From NCBI GenBank assembly GCA_019166125.1, contig JAHTBO010000002.1, forward strand, positions 1 through 64,000: a stretch of 64,000 nucleotides of DNA. Direction: 5' to 3'. The position numbers were made by a program, and so were the translations under genes. The DNA comes from Alcaligenaceae bacterium CGII-47 (GTDB taxonomy: Bacteria; Pseudomonadota; Gammaproteobacteria; Burkholderiales; Burkholderiaceae_B). The notes beneath the pieces were generated by a model. That model was given only the letters and a program-made list of their open reading frames with translations, had not been told where the DNA came from and ran no database searches. Each line of letters opens with the position of its first letter. The stretch's first letter is position 1. Below are positions 16,646 through 25,642 of this stretch, piece after piece.

Positions 16646-18937
16646 ATGGCTCCCAAGCGTACGGCCAAAGATAAGCATGTTATGACAATGCATATCTTTG
16701 TGACACTCCTCTTGCTATTAGCGATATTGTGCATCCCCCCCGCTAACGCTCAACGCCTACCTGAATTCCTTGATTCACTTAACGTTGCGGAAATATTCCC
16801 GGGAGCCGATCGTCTGGGACCTGCCGAAGGCAAGCCCATGGTCGCGCGTGCTTATGCGGGCGACCGGCAGCTCGGTTATGTTTATCTGACCACCGATGTG
16901 GTGAACACCCGCGGATATTCTAGCAAGCCCATTGACACGCTCGTGGCGATCGCCAATAGCGGTGAGATCGTCGGTGCCAGGCTGGTCCAGCATCACGAAC
17001 CTATCGTGCTCATCGGTATTCCTCAAGCAAAGGTCGATGCATTCATCAACGGCTATATTGGGTTGAACCTGGTCGACAAACCATTGCCTCCAGGATCCCC
17101 CACGCCCGTGGATATCATCAGTGGTGCCACGGTGACGGTCATGGTAATCGGCGACAGTATTACCCGTTCGGTTCGAGCAATCGCGCGCGCCTACCACTTG
17201 GGCAAGGCTGCTGCGATCACGTCGGGCGAACACTCACCCGTCGAAAACCGCATCATCGACACCGCAATCGACGAGATAAAGTCGTGGGACTATCTTGTAC
17301 AGAGCGGCGCTATCGGCAACCTGAAGCTGACAGTAGGCGACGTCAACGAGACATTCAGGCAAACAGGACGCCAGAACGCAATCGAGCACCCTGAACCAGG
17401 CGACCCATCTGATCCATTTATCGATCTCTATGCTGCCGTGGTCAGCGTACCTTCAATCGGGCGCAGCTTACTGGGCGATTCAGAATGGCAATACCTGCGC
17501 GACCGTCTCAAGCCGGGTCAACAGGCCGTGCTGATCGCTGGCGAAGGCCCCTACTCATTTAAAGGGTCAGGGTACGTGCGTGGCGGGATCTTTGATCGCA
17601 TCGAAGTCATCCAGAGTGACACAAGCTTTCGATTTACGGATTTGAACCACCAGCGGCTACCCAGCATCGCAGCCGCCGGGGCACCACGATTCAAAGAGAT
17701 CGCACTCTTTGTCGTTCCGGATGAAGTTCAATTGGATCCAATCAAGCCCTGGCGAATACAACTGATGGTGCAACGTGTCATCAACGTAAAGGAAAAAGCA
17801 TTCGCCATCTTTAACCTGAACTACCAATTGCCAAAGGAATACACCAAGCTTGATCCTGCGGCGCCCCTGACGGCACCACCTGCTACGCCATCTGAGCAGG
17901 GCGCTACGTCAGCGGGGGGCGCAGAGCATGCGAGTTCATCGAGCGCCTCAGCGGAAATCGATGAAGCACCCGTCTTGTGGAAACAGATCTGGCGCGCCAA
18001 GACCGGGCAGGTCGCCGCCGTCCTTGCTGCGTTGCTGCTATTGATCGGTGTGTTCTTCTTCCAGAATCAACTCGCTAGCAGGCCGGTATTCTACGATCGG
18101 TTCCGCCTGGCGTTCCTGACGTTTACCCTGATCTGGATCGGATGGTACGCCCAGGCACAGTTATCAGTCGTCAACGTGTTGACCTTCACTTCCGCTTTGC
18201 GTAGCGACTTTAGCTGGGAATACTTTCTGATGGATCCGGTCGTATTCATCCTTTGGTGCGCGACTGCAATATCCATGGTGTTCTGGAACCGCGGGGCATT
18301 TTGCGGCTGGCTATGTCCCTTTGGCGCGCTGCAGGAATTGACCAACCGTATCGCCAAACGCCTCGGTGTTAAGCAGATTCATGTCCCCCACGGCGCGCAC
18401 CAACGCCTCTCGGCCATTAAGTATGTCATCTTTATGGTGCTGTTCGGCCTTTCTATGTATGAGCTCTCGGTTGCCGAGCAATTGGCTGAGGTCGAGCCCT
18501 TCAAGACCGTCATTATCCTGAAATTCATGCGCTATTGGCCGTTTGTCCTGTTTGCCGTGCTCCTACTGGCGGCGGGCCTGTTTATTGAACGGTTTTACTG
18601 TCGCTATCTATGCCCTCTGGGTGCGGCATTGGCTATTCCTGCAAAGCTACGTACCTTTGATTGGCTGCGCCGCTACCGCACCTGCGGCAATCCTTGCCAG
18701 CGCTGCAATATCGAGTGCCCAGTCCAGGCGATCAACCCGGAAGGTGACATCAACCCAAATGAATGCATCCAGTGTCTGCACTGCCAGATGCTCTATCACC
18801 ACAAGGAAAAATGTCCTCATCTGATCCAGAAAAATGCGAAACGCCAACGAGTGAAAGCCCCGCCACCAGATCTGATCACACCAAAGGAAACCGTGATCCG
18901 ATTCATCCCAAAGACAGCACCAGACAAACCAGCTTAG
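16646..18937 (+). CDS. nosR: NosR, membrane flavo-iron-sulfur protein for N2O reduction
   Basis: The 763-residue protein has an N-terminal signal segment, then a periplasmic FMN-binding domain with the SGATVTV site (Thr about residue 162, covalent FMN). A membrane part follows with CGWLCPFGALQE and CRYLCPLGAALAI, the cysteine motifs of the NosR/NirI family, and finally a cytoplasmic ferredoxin-like end with CGNPCQRCNIECP and CIQCLHCQMLYHHKEKCP. It passes electrons to, or keeps active, NosZ. It starts the nos operon. A second in-frame ATG at 16682 would give a shorter signal segment; 16646 is kept because of the upstream AGGGCAAAG. Confidence 0.95.
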   Translation: MAPKRTAKDKHVMTMHIFVTLLLLLAILCIPPANAQRLPEFLDSLNVAEIFPGADRLGPAEGKPMVARAYAGDRQLGYVYLTTDVVNTRGYSSKPIDTLVAIANSGEIVGARLVQHHEPIVLIGIPQAKVDAFINGYIGLNLVDKPLPPGSPTPVDIISGATVTVMVIGDSITRSVRAIARAYHLGKAAAITSGEHSPVENRIIDTAIDEIKSWDYLVQSGAIGNLKLTVGDVNETFRQTGRQNAIEHPEPGDPSDPFIDLYAAVVSVPSIGRSLLGDSEWQYLRDRLKPGQQAVLIAGEGPYSFKGSGYVRGGIFDRIEVIQSDTSFRFTDLNHQRLPSIAAAGAPRFKEIALFVVPDEVQLDPIKPWRIQLMVQRVINVKEKAFAIFNLNYQLPKEYTKLDPAAPLTAPPATPSEQGATSAGGAEHASSSSASAEIDEAPVLWKQIWRAKTGQVAAVLAALLLLIGVFFFQNQLASRPVFYDRFRLAFLTFTLIWIGWYAQAQLSVVNVLTFTSALRSDFSWEYFLMDPVVFILWCATAISMVFWNRGAFCGWLCPFGALQELTNRIAKRLGVKQIHVPHGAHQRLSAIKYVIFMVLFGLSMYELSVAEQLAEVEPFKTVIILKFMRYWPFVLFAVLLLAAGLFIERFYCRYLCPLGAALAIPAKLRTFDWLRRYRTCGNPCQRCNIECPVQAINPEGDINPNECIQCLHCQMLYHHKEKCPHLIQKNAKRQRVKAPPPDLITPKETVIRFIPKTAPDKPA

Positions 18938-19073
18938 TGACGGAACTGCTATCAACCATAAGCCTTCTGACACGCATTATCGATTTACCACTTCGTTTTA
19001 CTGTTTATTCGTAACGGCGCGACAACTCTGCCAGAGCAGACTCTAGCGCCATCACAATCAAGGGGAATATTTC

Positions 19074-20987
19074 ATGTCTGATCAACCCAAAGCGGACAAA
19101 ACCGGTCTCAGCCGCCGTGGATTTCTGGGAACGGCTGCCTTATCGGGCGCAGCAGGCCTGGTCGGCGGCACCCATCTGCCCGTCTACGCCAAAGACGACA
19201 AACACAAAAAGGGCCAGTCTGCTGAGGTTGGTCCAGGCGAACTCGATGAGTACTATGCCTTCGCCTCTGGTGGCCAGTCTGGGGAAATACGCGTTCTGGG
19301 CTTGCCCTCGATGCGTGAGCTGGTACGCATTCCTGTCTTTAATATGTGCAGTGCAACCGGTTGGGGCCACACAAACGAGAGCCGCAAGATTCTGACTGAA
19401 GGGATGCTGCCTGCAACTCGAGAATATCTGAATACGATAGGTGGCGTCTATCCAAATGGCGATGCCCATCACCCGCATATGTCGTTTACTGATCAGACCT
19501 ATGACGGTCGCTATATCTTTATCAACGACAAGGCAAACAACCGAGTTGCGCGCATCCGTTGCGACGTGATGAAAACCGACAAGATCACCGAGATCCCAAA
19601 CGCCTCCGGGATCCATGGGCTGCGCCCGCAACGCTACCCGCGCACAGGCTACGTCTTTGCCAATGGCGAGCATATCGTACCTTTGCCCAATGACGGCACC
19701 CTGCTTGATGATCCCAAGAAAAACTTCTGGGCAATATATACCGCACTGGATGGCGATACCATGAAGGTAGCCTGGCAGGTCCAGGTCGACGGGAACCTCG
19801 ACAACAACGACACGGACTACCAGGGCAAGTACACGTTTTCGACCTGCTACAACTCAGAGAAAGGTCTTACCGTGCAGGATGCTACTGCCAACGAACAGGA
19901 CTGGGTTGTGGTGTTTAACATCGCGCGCATCGAGGAAGCCGTCAAGAATGGTGACTTCAAAGAGATGAACGGCGTACCGGTCATCGATGGCCGACACGGC
20001 TCGAAATACACACGATACATTCCCATACCAAATTCACCACACGGCTGCAATGCCGCGCCTGACGGCATCCACGTCGTCCTGAATGGCAAGCTCTCTCCCA
20101 CGGTGAGTGTACTTGACGTACGCACGCTCGACGACCTATTCGATGACAAGATCAAGCCACGCGACTGCATCGTCGCTGAACCGCAACTGGGCTTGGGACC
20201 GCTGCACACTGCCTTTGACGGACGCGGCAACGCCTATACCACCCTGTTCATCGACAGCCAGGTGGTGAAATGGAATATTGATAAAGCCAAGCGCGCCTAC
20301 AAAGGCGAAGACGTGGATCCAATCATCCAGAAGCTCGACGTGCACTACCAGCCTGGCCACAACCATACAACAATGGGCGAGACCAAGGAGGCTGACGGCA
20401 AGTGGTTGGTGTCACTCAACAAATTCTCGAAAGATCGCTTCCTGAATGTTGGCCCCCTAAAGCCCGAAAACGATCAGTTGATCGACATTTCAGGTGACGA
20501 GATGAAACTGGTTCACGACGGCCCAAGTTTCGCTGAGCCTCACGATATGTGTCTGGTCCATGCCTCAAAAGTCCATCCCTCACGCGTGTGGAAACGCAAT
20601 GACCCAATGTGGGAAGATGTACGCAAGATGGCCGAGAAGGACGGCGTAACACTCGAGAGCGCCTCCAACGTCATACGCGAGGGCAACAAGGTGCGGGTGT
20701 ACATGTTCGCGATTGCGCCCGTATTCAGCCTGCCCAGCTTCGAAGTCAACCAAGGTGATGAAGTGACCGTTGTTGTCACCAACGTCGAGGTCATTGAGGA
20801 TTTGACGCACGGGTTTACCCTGGAAGGGCATGGTATTGCGATGGAGATCGGCCCTCAGGCCACGTCGTCTGTGACCTTTGTCGCACAGAAACCGGGCGTG
20901 CATTGGTACTACTGCCAGTGGTTCTGTCACGCCTTGCATATGGAGATGTCAGGCCAGATGCTTGTTCATCCGAAAAAATCGACATAG
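19074..20987 (+). CDS. nosZ: Nitrous oxide reductase NosZ, clade I (TAT-exported)
   Basis: This 637-residue periplasmic copper enzyme reduces N2O to N2. It has a twin-arginine signal ([19 protein letters not shown]), the seven-bladed propeller domain with histidines for the CuZ cluster (for example [30 protein letters not shown]), and a C-terminal cupredoxin domain with the CuA ligands in [14 protein letters not shown] (Cys about 614 and 618, His about 622, Met about 625) plus His in DLTHGF. Length and motifs are complete. A good AAGGGGAA site precedes the ATG. It is 137 bases after nosR. Confidence 0.97.
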   Translation: MSDQPKADKTGLSRRGFLGTAALSGAAGLVGGTHLPVYAKDDKHKKGQSAEVGPGELDEYYAFASGGQSGEIRVLGLPSMRELVRIPVFNMCSATGWGHTNESRKILTEGMLPATREYLNTIGGVYPNGDAHHPHMSFTDQTYDGRYIFINDKANNRVARIRCDVMKTDKITEIPNASGIHGLRPQRYPRTGYVFANGEHIVPLPNDGTLLDDPKKNFWAIYTALDGDTMKVAWQVQVDGNLDNNDTDYQGKYTFSTCYNSEKGLTVQDATANEQDWVVVFNIARIEEAVKNGDFKEMNGVPVIDGRHGSKYTRYIPIPNSPHGCNAAPDGIHVVLNGKLSPTVSVLDVRTLDDLFDDKIKPRDCIVAEPQLGLGPLHTAFDGRGNAYTTLFIDSQVVKWNIDKAKRAYKGEDVDPIIQKLDVHYQPGHNHTTMGETKEADGKWLVSLNKFSKDRFLNVGPLKPENDQLIDISGDEMKLVHDGPSFAEPHDMCLVHASKVHPSRVWKRNDPMWEDVRKMAEKDGVTLESASNVIREGNKVRVYMFAIAPVFSLPSFEVNQGDEVTVVVTNVEVIEDLTHGFTLEGHGIAMEIGPQATSSVTFVAQKPGVHWYYCQWFCHALHMEMSGQMLVHPKKST

Positions 20988-20993
20988 GATTGC

Positions 20994-22289
20994 ATGTCAA
21001 CTTTCTCATCCTCTATCAGGCGCCAGTGGCTTGCGTTCAGCATCTTGTTGTACGTCCTGGGTGCGTCTGATATCGCTTGTGCTGTATCGCGTGATGTTGC
21101 TGCTGGTGAGGACCTGCAGCAGGTCATCGCTGCGGCCGCACCCGGGGATGAGTTGCGCCTTGTTTCGGGCCGATACAAGGGTAATATCGTGATCGACAAG
21201 CCCCTTATCCTCAGGGGGCCTGCTGATCGCTCTGCTTTTATCATCGGCGCGCGCAAAGGCCGTTCAGTATCAATAGAGGCGCCAAATGTCACCCTGAGCC
21301 ATCTGACGGTAAAGAACTCAGGCCTGAGCCTGTCAGAGATGGACGCTGGGATATTTCTGGATAAGAAAGCCAATGGTGCCGTCATTGAAAACAATGATGT
21401 GCTGGATAACTCGGTAGGCGTCTATGTCTGGGGGCCCCACAACGCGACGGTTCAAAATAACCGTATCGTCGGCAATACCGAATTGCGGGTTGCAGAGCGC
21501 GGCAATGGTGTAACGCTGTGGAACTCACCGGGTTCGCGCATTATAGGTAACGATATCTCGCACGGGCGCGATGGCATATTTTCCAACACCAGCAAGGGCA
21601 ATGTCTTTCGCGCCAACCGTTTCAGCCATCTACGGTATGCCGTGCATTATATGTACACCAACGATAGTGAGATCAGCGAAAACATATCCGAGGGCAACAA
21701 TATTGCCTACGCCATCATGTTCTCCGAGCGTCTGATCATCCAGGACAATATCGCTCTTGATAGTCGTGACCAAGGCTTGATGCTGAACTACGCCAATCAC
21801 TCGAAAATCAGTGGGAATGTCATCAAGGGCGCAGAGAAATGCGTCTTTATATACAACGCCAATCGCAACCAGATCCGTAGCAACCATTTCGAGGACTGTG
21901 ACATCGGCATTCATTTTACGGCTGGGGCAGAAGGCAACCAGATTGTAGACAACGCATTCGTAAGCAACCGCAACCAGGTCAAATACGTGGGGACACGGCA
22001 CTTGGACTGGTCCAGCAATGGCCGAGGCAACTACTGGAGTGATAATACTGCGTTCGATCTGGACGGCGACGGCATCGCCGATACGGCATACCGCCCCAAC
22101 GACATCATCGACCAAGTGCTCTGGCGCGCACCAACTGCACGACTGCTATTAAACAGCCCGGCCGTATCGATCATCCGTTGGGCACAATCACAGTTCCCTG
22201 CCCTATTGCCTGGTGGCGTCATCGACAGCGCACCGATCATGAGCTTACCCGAGGCAAGGGCACTAAAAAACTTCAAGAACCTACCATGA
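20994..22289 (+). CDS. nosD: NosD, periplasmic copper-site maturation factor
   Basis: The 431-residue protein has a signal peptide (about residues 1-30, ending ASDIACAVS) followed by a right-handed beta-helix of NosD/CASH repeats, such as NGAVIENNDVLDNSVGVYVW, GSRIIGNDISHGRDGIF and NQIRSNHFEDCDIGIHF. NosD works with NosF and NosY to supply the CuZ site of NosZ. Its stop codon overlaps the nosF start (ATGA). Confidence 0.95.
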   Translation: MSTFSSSIRRQWLAFSILLYVLGASDIACAVSRDVAAGEDLQQVIAAAAPGDELRLVSGRYKGNIVIDKPLILRGPADRSAFIIGARKGRSVSIEAPNVTLSHLTVKNSGLSLSEMDAGIFLDKKANGAVIENNDVLDNSVGVYVWGPHNATVQNNRIVGNTELRVAERGNGVTLWNSPGSRIIGNDISHGRDGIFSNTSKGNVFRANRFSHLRYAVHYMYTNDSEISENISEGNNIAYAIMFSERLIIQDNIALDSRDQGLMLNYANHSKISGNVIKGAEKCVFIYNANRNQIRSNHFEDCDIGIHFTAGAEGNQIVDNAFVSNRNQVKYVGTRHLDWSSNGRGNYWSDNTAFDLDGDGIADTAYRPNDIIDQVLWRAPTARLLLNSPAVSIIRWAQSQFPALLPGGVIDSAPIMSLPEARALKNFKNLP

Positions 22290-23191
22290 CAAACGTCCAT
22301 GTTGCCTTATCGGGCGTCACCAAAGACTACGGCGCGCAGCGCGCCGTCAACCACGTGGATCTCGAGTTACGAGCGGGCGAATGCGTCGCCCTGGCTGGAC
22401 ACAATGGTGCGGGCAAGAGCACACTGATCAAACTGATGCTGGGCCTCATTCACCCCACCCAGGGGCAGATTCAGTTATTGGGTCAGGACGCCTCAAGCAA
22501 CACGGCTGTGCGCATGCGCAATCAGATCGGCTATCTGCCCGAGACTGTCGCCTTGTACCCCTCTCTCACCGGCAACGAAACGCTACAATTTTACGCAAGG
22601 CTCAAGCACCAGCCCGTATCGGATAACGCTGCACTGCTCTCGCGGGTAGGCATGACGCACGCCGCCCGACAACGCGTTGGTAGCTACTCTAAGGGCATGC
22701 GACAGAGGCTGGCGCTCGCCCAAGCGCTACTAGGCAAGCCTAAGGTACTTCTGTTCGATGAGCCCACTACTGGGCTGGATCCGGCTTCCCGGCTGATGTT
22801 CTATGAGATCGTGCGCGAACTGCGTAACAGTGGATCCACCGTATTGCTCAGTACGCACGCCCTTGCCGAGCTCGATGGCCACACCGATCGAGTTATCGTC
22901 ATGAAAAAAGGCAATAAAATCGCAGATGGCTCGATGTCGGTGCTACGCCACCAAGCAGATTTGCCGGTGCGCATCCAGATCAAGCTCAATGCCGAAGGTG
23001 CTACCGCCCCGCATCTACCTGATGGTTGGCTGCGCATCGACGAACAACGCTTCGAACTGCATTGCGCCGAGCGCGACAAGGTTGCAGCACTACGTAGCCT
23101 GGGCGCAATCACTCATATCGACGACATTGAAATACATGTTCCCAGCTTGGACGATATGTATGCCCATTTTCTACGACGAGATGACGAATGA
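22286..23191 (+). CDS. nosF: NosF, ABC transporter ATP-binding protein
   Basis: The 301-residue ATPase has the Walker A motif GHNGAGKST, the ABC signature YSKGMRQRLALAQAL, Walker B VLLFDEPTTGLDP and the switch His in LLSTHALAEL. It is the energy unit of the NosFY transporter that works with NosD on NosZ copper-centre assembly. The start at 22286 overlaps the nosD stop by four bases, which indicates translational coupling. A longer frame from 22178 lies inside nosD and is not credible. Confidence 0.95.
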   Translation: MTNVHVALSGVTKDYGAQRAVNHVDLELRAGECVALAGHNGAGKSTLIKLMLGLIHPTQGQIQLLGQDASSNTAVRMRNQIGYLPETVALYPSLTGNETLQFYARLKHQPVSDNAALLSRVGMTHAARQRVGSYSKGMRQRLALAQALLGKPKVLLFDEPTTGLDPASRLMFYEIVRELRNSGSTVLLSTHALAELDGHTDRVIVMKKGNKIADGSMSVLRHQADLPVRIQIKLNAEGATAPHLPDGWLRIDEQRFELHCAERDKVAALRSLGAITHIDDIEIHVPSLDDMYAHFLRRDDE

Positions 23192-24018
23192 ACGCCGTAT
23201 TGATCATCATCAACAAGGAAATCCGGGACGGACTACGCAACCGCTGGGTGCTCGCCACCACCTTATTATTGGCCGCATTTGCGCTGTCACTCGGCTTTCT
23301 AGGCAGCTCACCCACCGGTGCCGTCAAGGTTGATCCCCTTGTCGTCACCGTAGTCAGCCTATCGAGTTTGTCGATATTCTTAGTCCCGCTTATTGCTTTA
23401 TTGTTGTCCTACGACGCTATCGTAGGCGAGATCGAGCGTGGAACCATGGCCTTGCTGCTGAGCTACCCCATCGCACGCTGGCAAGTCGTCATCGGAAAGT
23501 TTATCGGCCACCTCGCCATCCTGTCTCTCGCCACTGCTGTAGGCTATGGATCAGCGGGTGTCGCCTTGCAGTGGGCGCACGGCACACTCGATATCGCGCA
23601 GTGGCAACCCTTTATTTTGTTGATTGTCGCGAGTGTGCTACTAGGCGCAAGCTTTCTCGCCATGGGCTATATGGTCAGCGCCTTAGTGCGCGAACGTGCG
23701 ACCGCTGCAGGTATCGTAATTGGCGTCTGGCTCTTTTTTGTCGTGATCTATGACATGGCCTTACTGGGCGCACTGGTTGCCGATCAGGGACGCTTCATTA
23801 CTGCGCCAATACTCAATATGATCTTGCTGTTCAATCCTTCTGACGTGTATCGCCTGCTCAATCTGACAGGCTATGAAAACATTGCCATGTTCTCTGGTAT
23901 GGCTGGGTTAAGCGGCCAGGCACGACTGGGCATGCCTGTCCTGATCTTCGCGCAGATTCTGTGGATCGCCGTGCCCTTTTGTCTGGCGGCTATTCTGTTC
24001 AAACGCAGGCAGTTATGA
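23188..24018 (+). CDS. nosY: NosY, ABC transporter permease
   Basis: The 276-residue inner-membrane protein has six predicted helices of the ABC-2 type, with a large periplasmic start region (NKEIRDGLRNRWVLATT) and the segment YDAIVGEIERGTMALLLSYP typical of NosY. It partners NosF. Its ATG overlaps the nosF stop by four bases, and its stop overlaps nosL by four. Confidence 0.94.
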   Translation: MNAVLIIINKEIRDGLRNRWVLATTLLLAAFALSLGFLGSSPTGAVKVDPLVVTVVSLSSLSIFLVPLIALLLSYDAIVGEIERGTMALLLSYPIARWQVVIGKFIGHLAILSLATAVGYGSAGVALQWAHGTLDIAQWQPFILLIVASVLLGASFLAMGYMVSALVRERATAAGIVIGVWLFFVVIYDMALLGALVADQGRFITAPILNMILLFNPSDVYRLLNLTGYENIAMFSGMAGLSGQARLGMPVLIFAQILWIAVPFCLAAILFKRRQL

Positions 24019-24551
24019 CACCATTTCGCATTGCTATCGCGCTACTAATATTCGGCACGCTCACGGCCTGCGGCAAGCTTGATACGGTCGCAAGCGCGCC
24101 CCCGCCCCCTCAGCCGATCACTGTGGATGCGGTCGGACACTACTGCGGTATGAACCTGACCGAACATGTCGGGCCCAAAGGCCAGATATTGCTTAATGAT
24201 CGCGAGCAGCCAGTCTGGTTCACGACGATCAAACAACTCTTTGCCTATACGCTACTGCCTGAAGAACCCAAAGGCATCCGCGCGCTCTACGTTAACGACA
24301 TGGGGCGGATGATCAACCAGGATCAACCCGAGGTCGATACGTGGATTGATGCGCGCAAGGCGTTCTACGTGATCGAGAGCGCTGTGTTGGGCGGTATGAG
24401 TGTCGAGGACGCAATGCCATTTAGTGATCTTGCCCAAGCACAAGAATTTGCAAACAAGAACAACGGCCGTATCGTGCGATTCGACGAGATGCCTGAAAAC
24501 TACATTCTGAATTACGACGATGCCGCACAAACCATGAACATGGGAAATTAG
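24015..24551 (+). CDS. nosL: NosL, copper-binding lipoprotein
   Basis: The 178-residue protein has a lipoprotein signal with an LTAC lipobox (Cys about residue 19), then the HYCGM motif at about 43-46, in which the Cys and Met bind Cu(I). NosL is a copper chaperone for NosZ. Later segments such as QPVWFTTIKQLFAYTL and NDMGRM are typical of the family. The start at 24015 overlaps the nosY stop (ATGA) and gives a normal lipoprotein signal; the longer frame from 23961 does not. Confidence 0.93.
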   Translation: MTPFRIAIALLIFGTLTACGKLDTVASAPPPPQPITVDAVGHYCGMNLTEHVGPKGQILLNDREQPVWFTTIKQLFAYTLLPEEPKGIRALYVNDMGRMINQDQPEVDTWIDARKAFYVIESAVLGGMSVEDAMPFSDLAQAQEFANKNNGRIVRFDEMPENYILNYDDAAQTMNMGN

Positions 24552-24571
24552 TCATTGTCCGGAGAATATCA

Positions 24572-25585
24572 ATGAAAGCACTTATCCCCACACGCCGCAG
24601 GTTCATCGGTATCATCGCGTCAGCCAGTTGCCTGACACTCAGCCCCTGGGCCATGCGCCAGGCGCTGGCTGGCTCACCCCCTAATCCAATTATCTGGCGC
24701 GGTATCGCGCTGGGGGCGGATGCTGAACTACGCATTTATCACACAGATCCGAACTTTGCTCAGGCGCTCATCGAGCGGTCAATCGCTGAAGTTCACCGCT
24801 TGGAACAGGTCTTTAGTCTGTATCAGGATGACAGCGCACTAAGCAAGCTTAACCGGGACGGTGTCTTGGATCATCCGCCGGCAGACCTGCTGCGCCTATT
24901 GAGCCAAAGCAGGCAGTTTAGCGAACGCACCGGCGGCGCATTTGACCCAAGCGTCCAATCACTATGGCGCGTCTATGCCGACCATTTCTCCACCCCAAAC
25001 GCGAACCCTGCCGGTCCCGATCAGCAACTGATCGACCAAGCTCTGGCACAAGTTGATTACCAGTCGATCGATTTGGACGCGGCACGCATACGACTGACGC
25101 ACCCCGGGATGGCTCTGACATTGAATGGTATCGCCCAAGGCTACATTACGGATCGTATCGCTGAAATGCTGAATCAGGCTGGTCTGACCCATGCCCTGAT
25201 CGATATGGGTGAGCTACGAGGCCTGAATTCGGATCTTGCTGCCCCCGCGTGGCAGGTCAGTTTGGCCAAGCCCGACAATCCCACACAGGGTTTTCAAACT
25301 GTCCAACTCAGAAACCAGGCACTGTCTACCTCTGGGGGCTACGGGACAAGCTTCGATACCGCCGGTCAATTCACGCATCTTTTTGATCCAAAAACCGGGT
25401 TGAGCCAGCCCGTGTACCGCAGCGTGTCGGTCATGGCTGATAACGCTACAGCTGCTGATGCATTATCGACCGCGCTGTCGAACATGCCTATGGATCAGGC
25501 GCGCACGGTGATCGAAACGTACAGTGCCAAGGCATGGCTCGTGATGCCTGATGGCTCTAATATCACGCTCGGAAAATATACCTGA
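24572..25585 (+). CDS. nosX: NosX/ApbE, FAD:protein FMN transferase
   Basis: The 337-residue protein has a TAT-like signal (TRRRFIGIIASASCLTLS), then ApbE motifs: GADAELRIYH, VFSLYQDDSALSKLN, GGAFDPSVQSLW, LNGIAQGYITDRI and GQFTHLFDPKTG with the terminal metal-binding ADALSTAL. ApbE-type enzymes attach FMN to a threonine of NosR-like proteins, which fits the SGAT site in NosR at the start of this operon. It closes the nosRZDFYLX cluster and follows nosL by 20 bases. Confidence 0.93.
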   Translation: MKALIPTRRRFIGIIASASCLTLSPWAMRQALAGSPPNPIIWRGIALGADAELRIYHTDPNFAQALIERSIAEVHRLEQVFSLYQDDSALSKLNRDGVLDHPPADLLRLLSQSRQFSERTGGAFDPSVQSLWRVYADHFSTPNANPAGPDQQLIDQALAQVDYQSIDLDAARIRLTHPGMALTLNGIAQGYITDRIAEMLNQAGLTHALIDMGELRGLNSDLAAPAWQVSLAKPDNPTQGFQTVQLRNQALSTSGGYGTSFDTAGQFTHLFDPKTGLSQPVYRSVSVMADNATAADALSTALSNMPMDQARTVIETYSAKAWLVMPDGSNITLGKYT

Positions 25586-25642
25586 CCCAAATATCAGCCA
25601 TTTAAACAGCTGCACGGGACGGCATCGGGGCGACCTCAAGGA

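Noticed and set aside
22178-22285. Upstream extension of nosF by 36 codons
   Set aside because: It lies inside nosD in another frame. The ATGA overlap start matches the other nos gene junctions.
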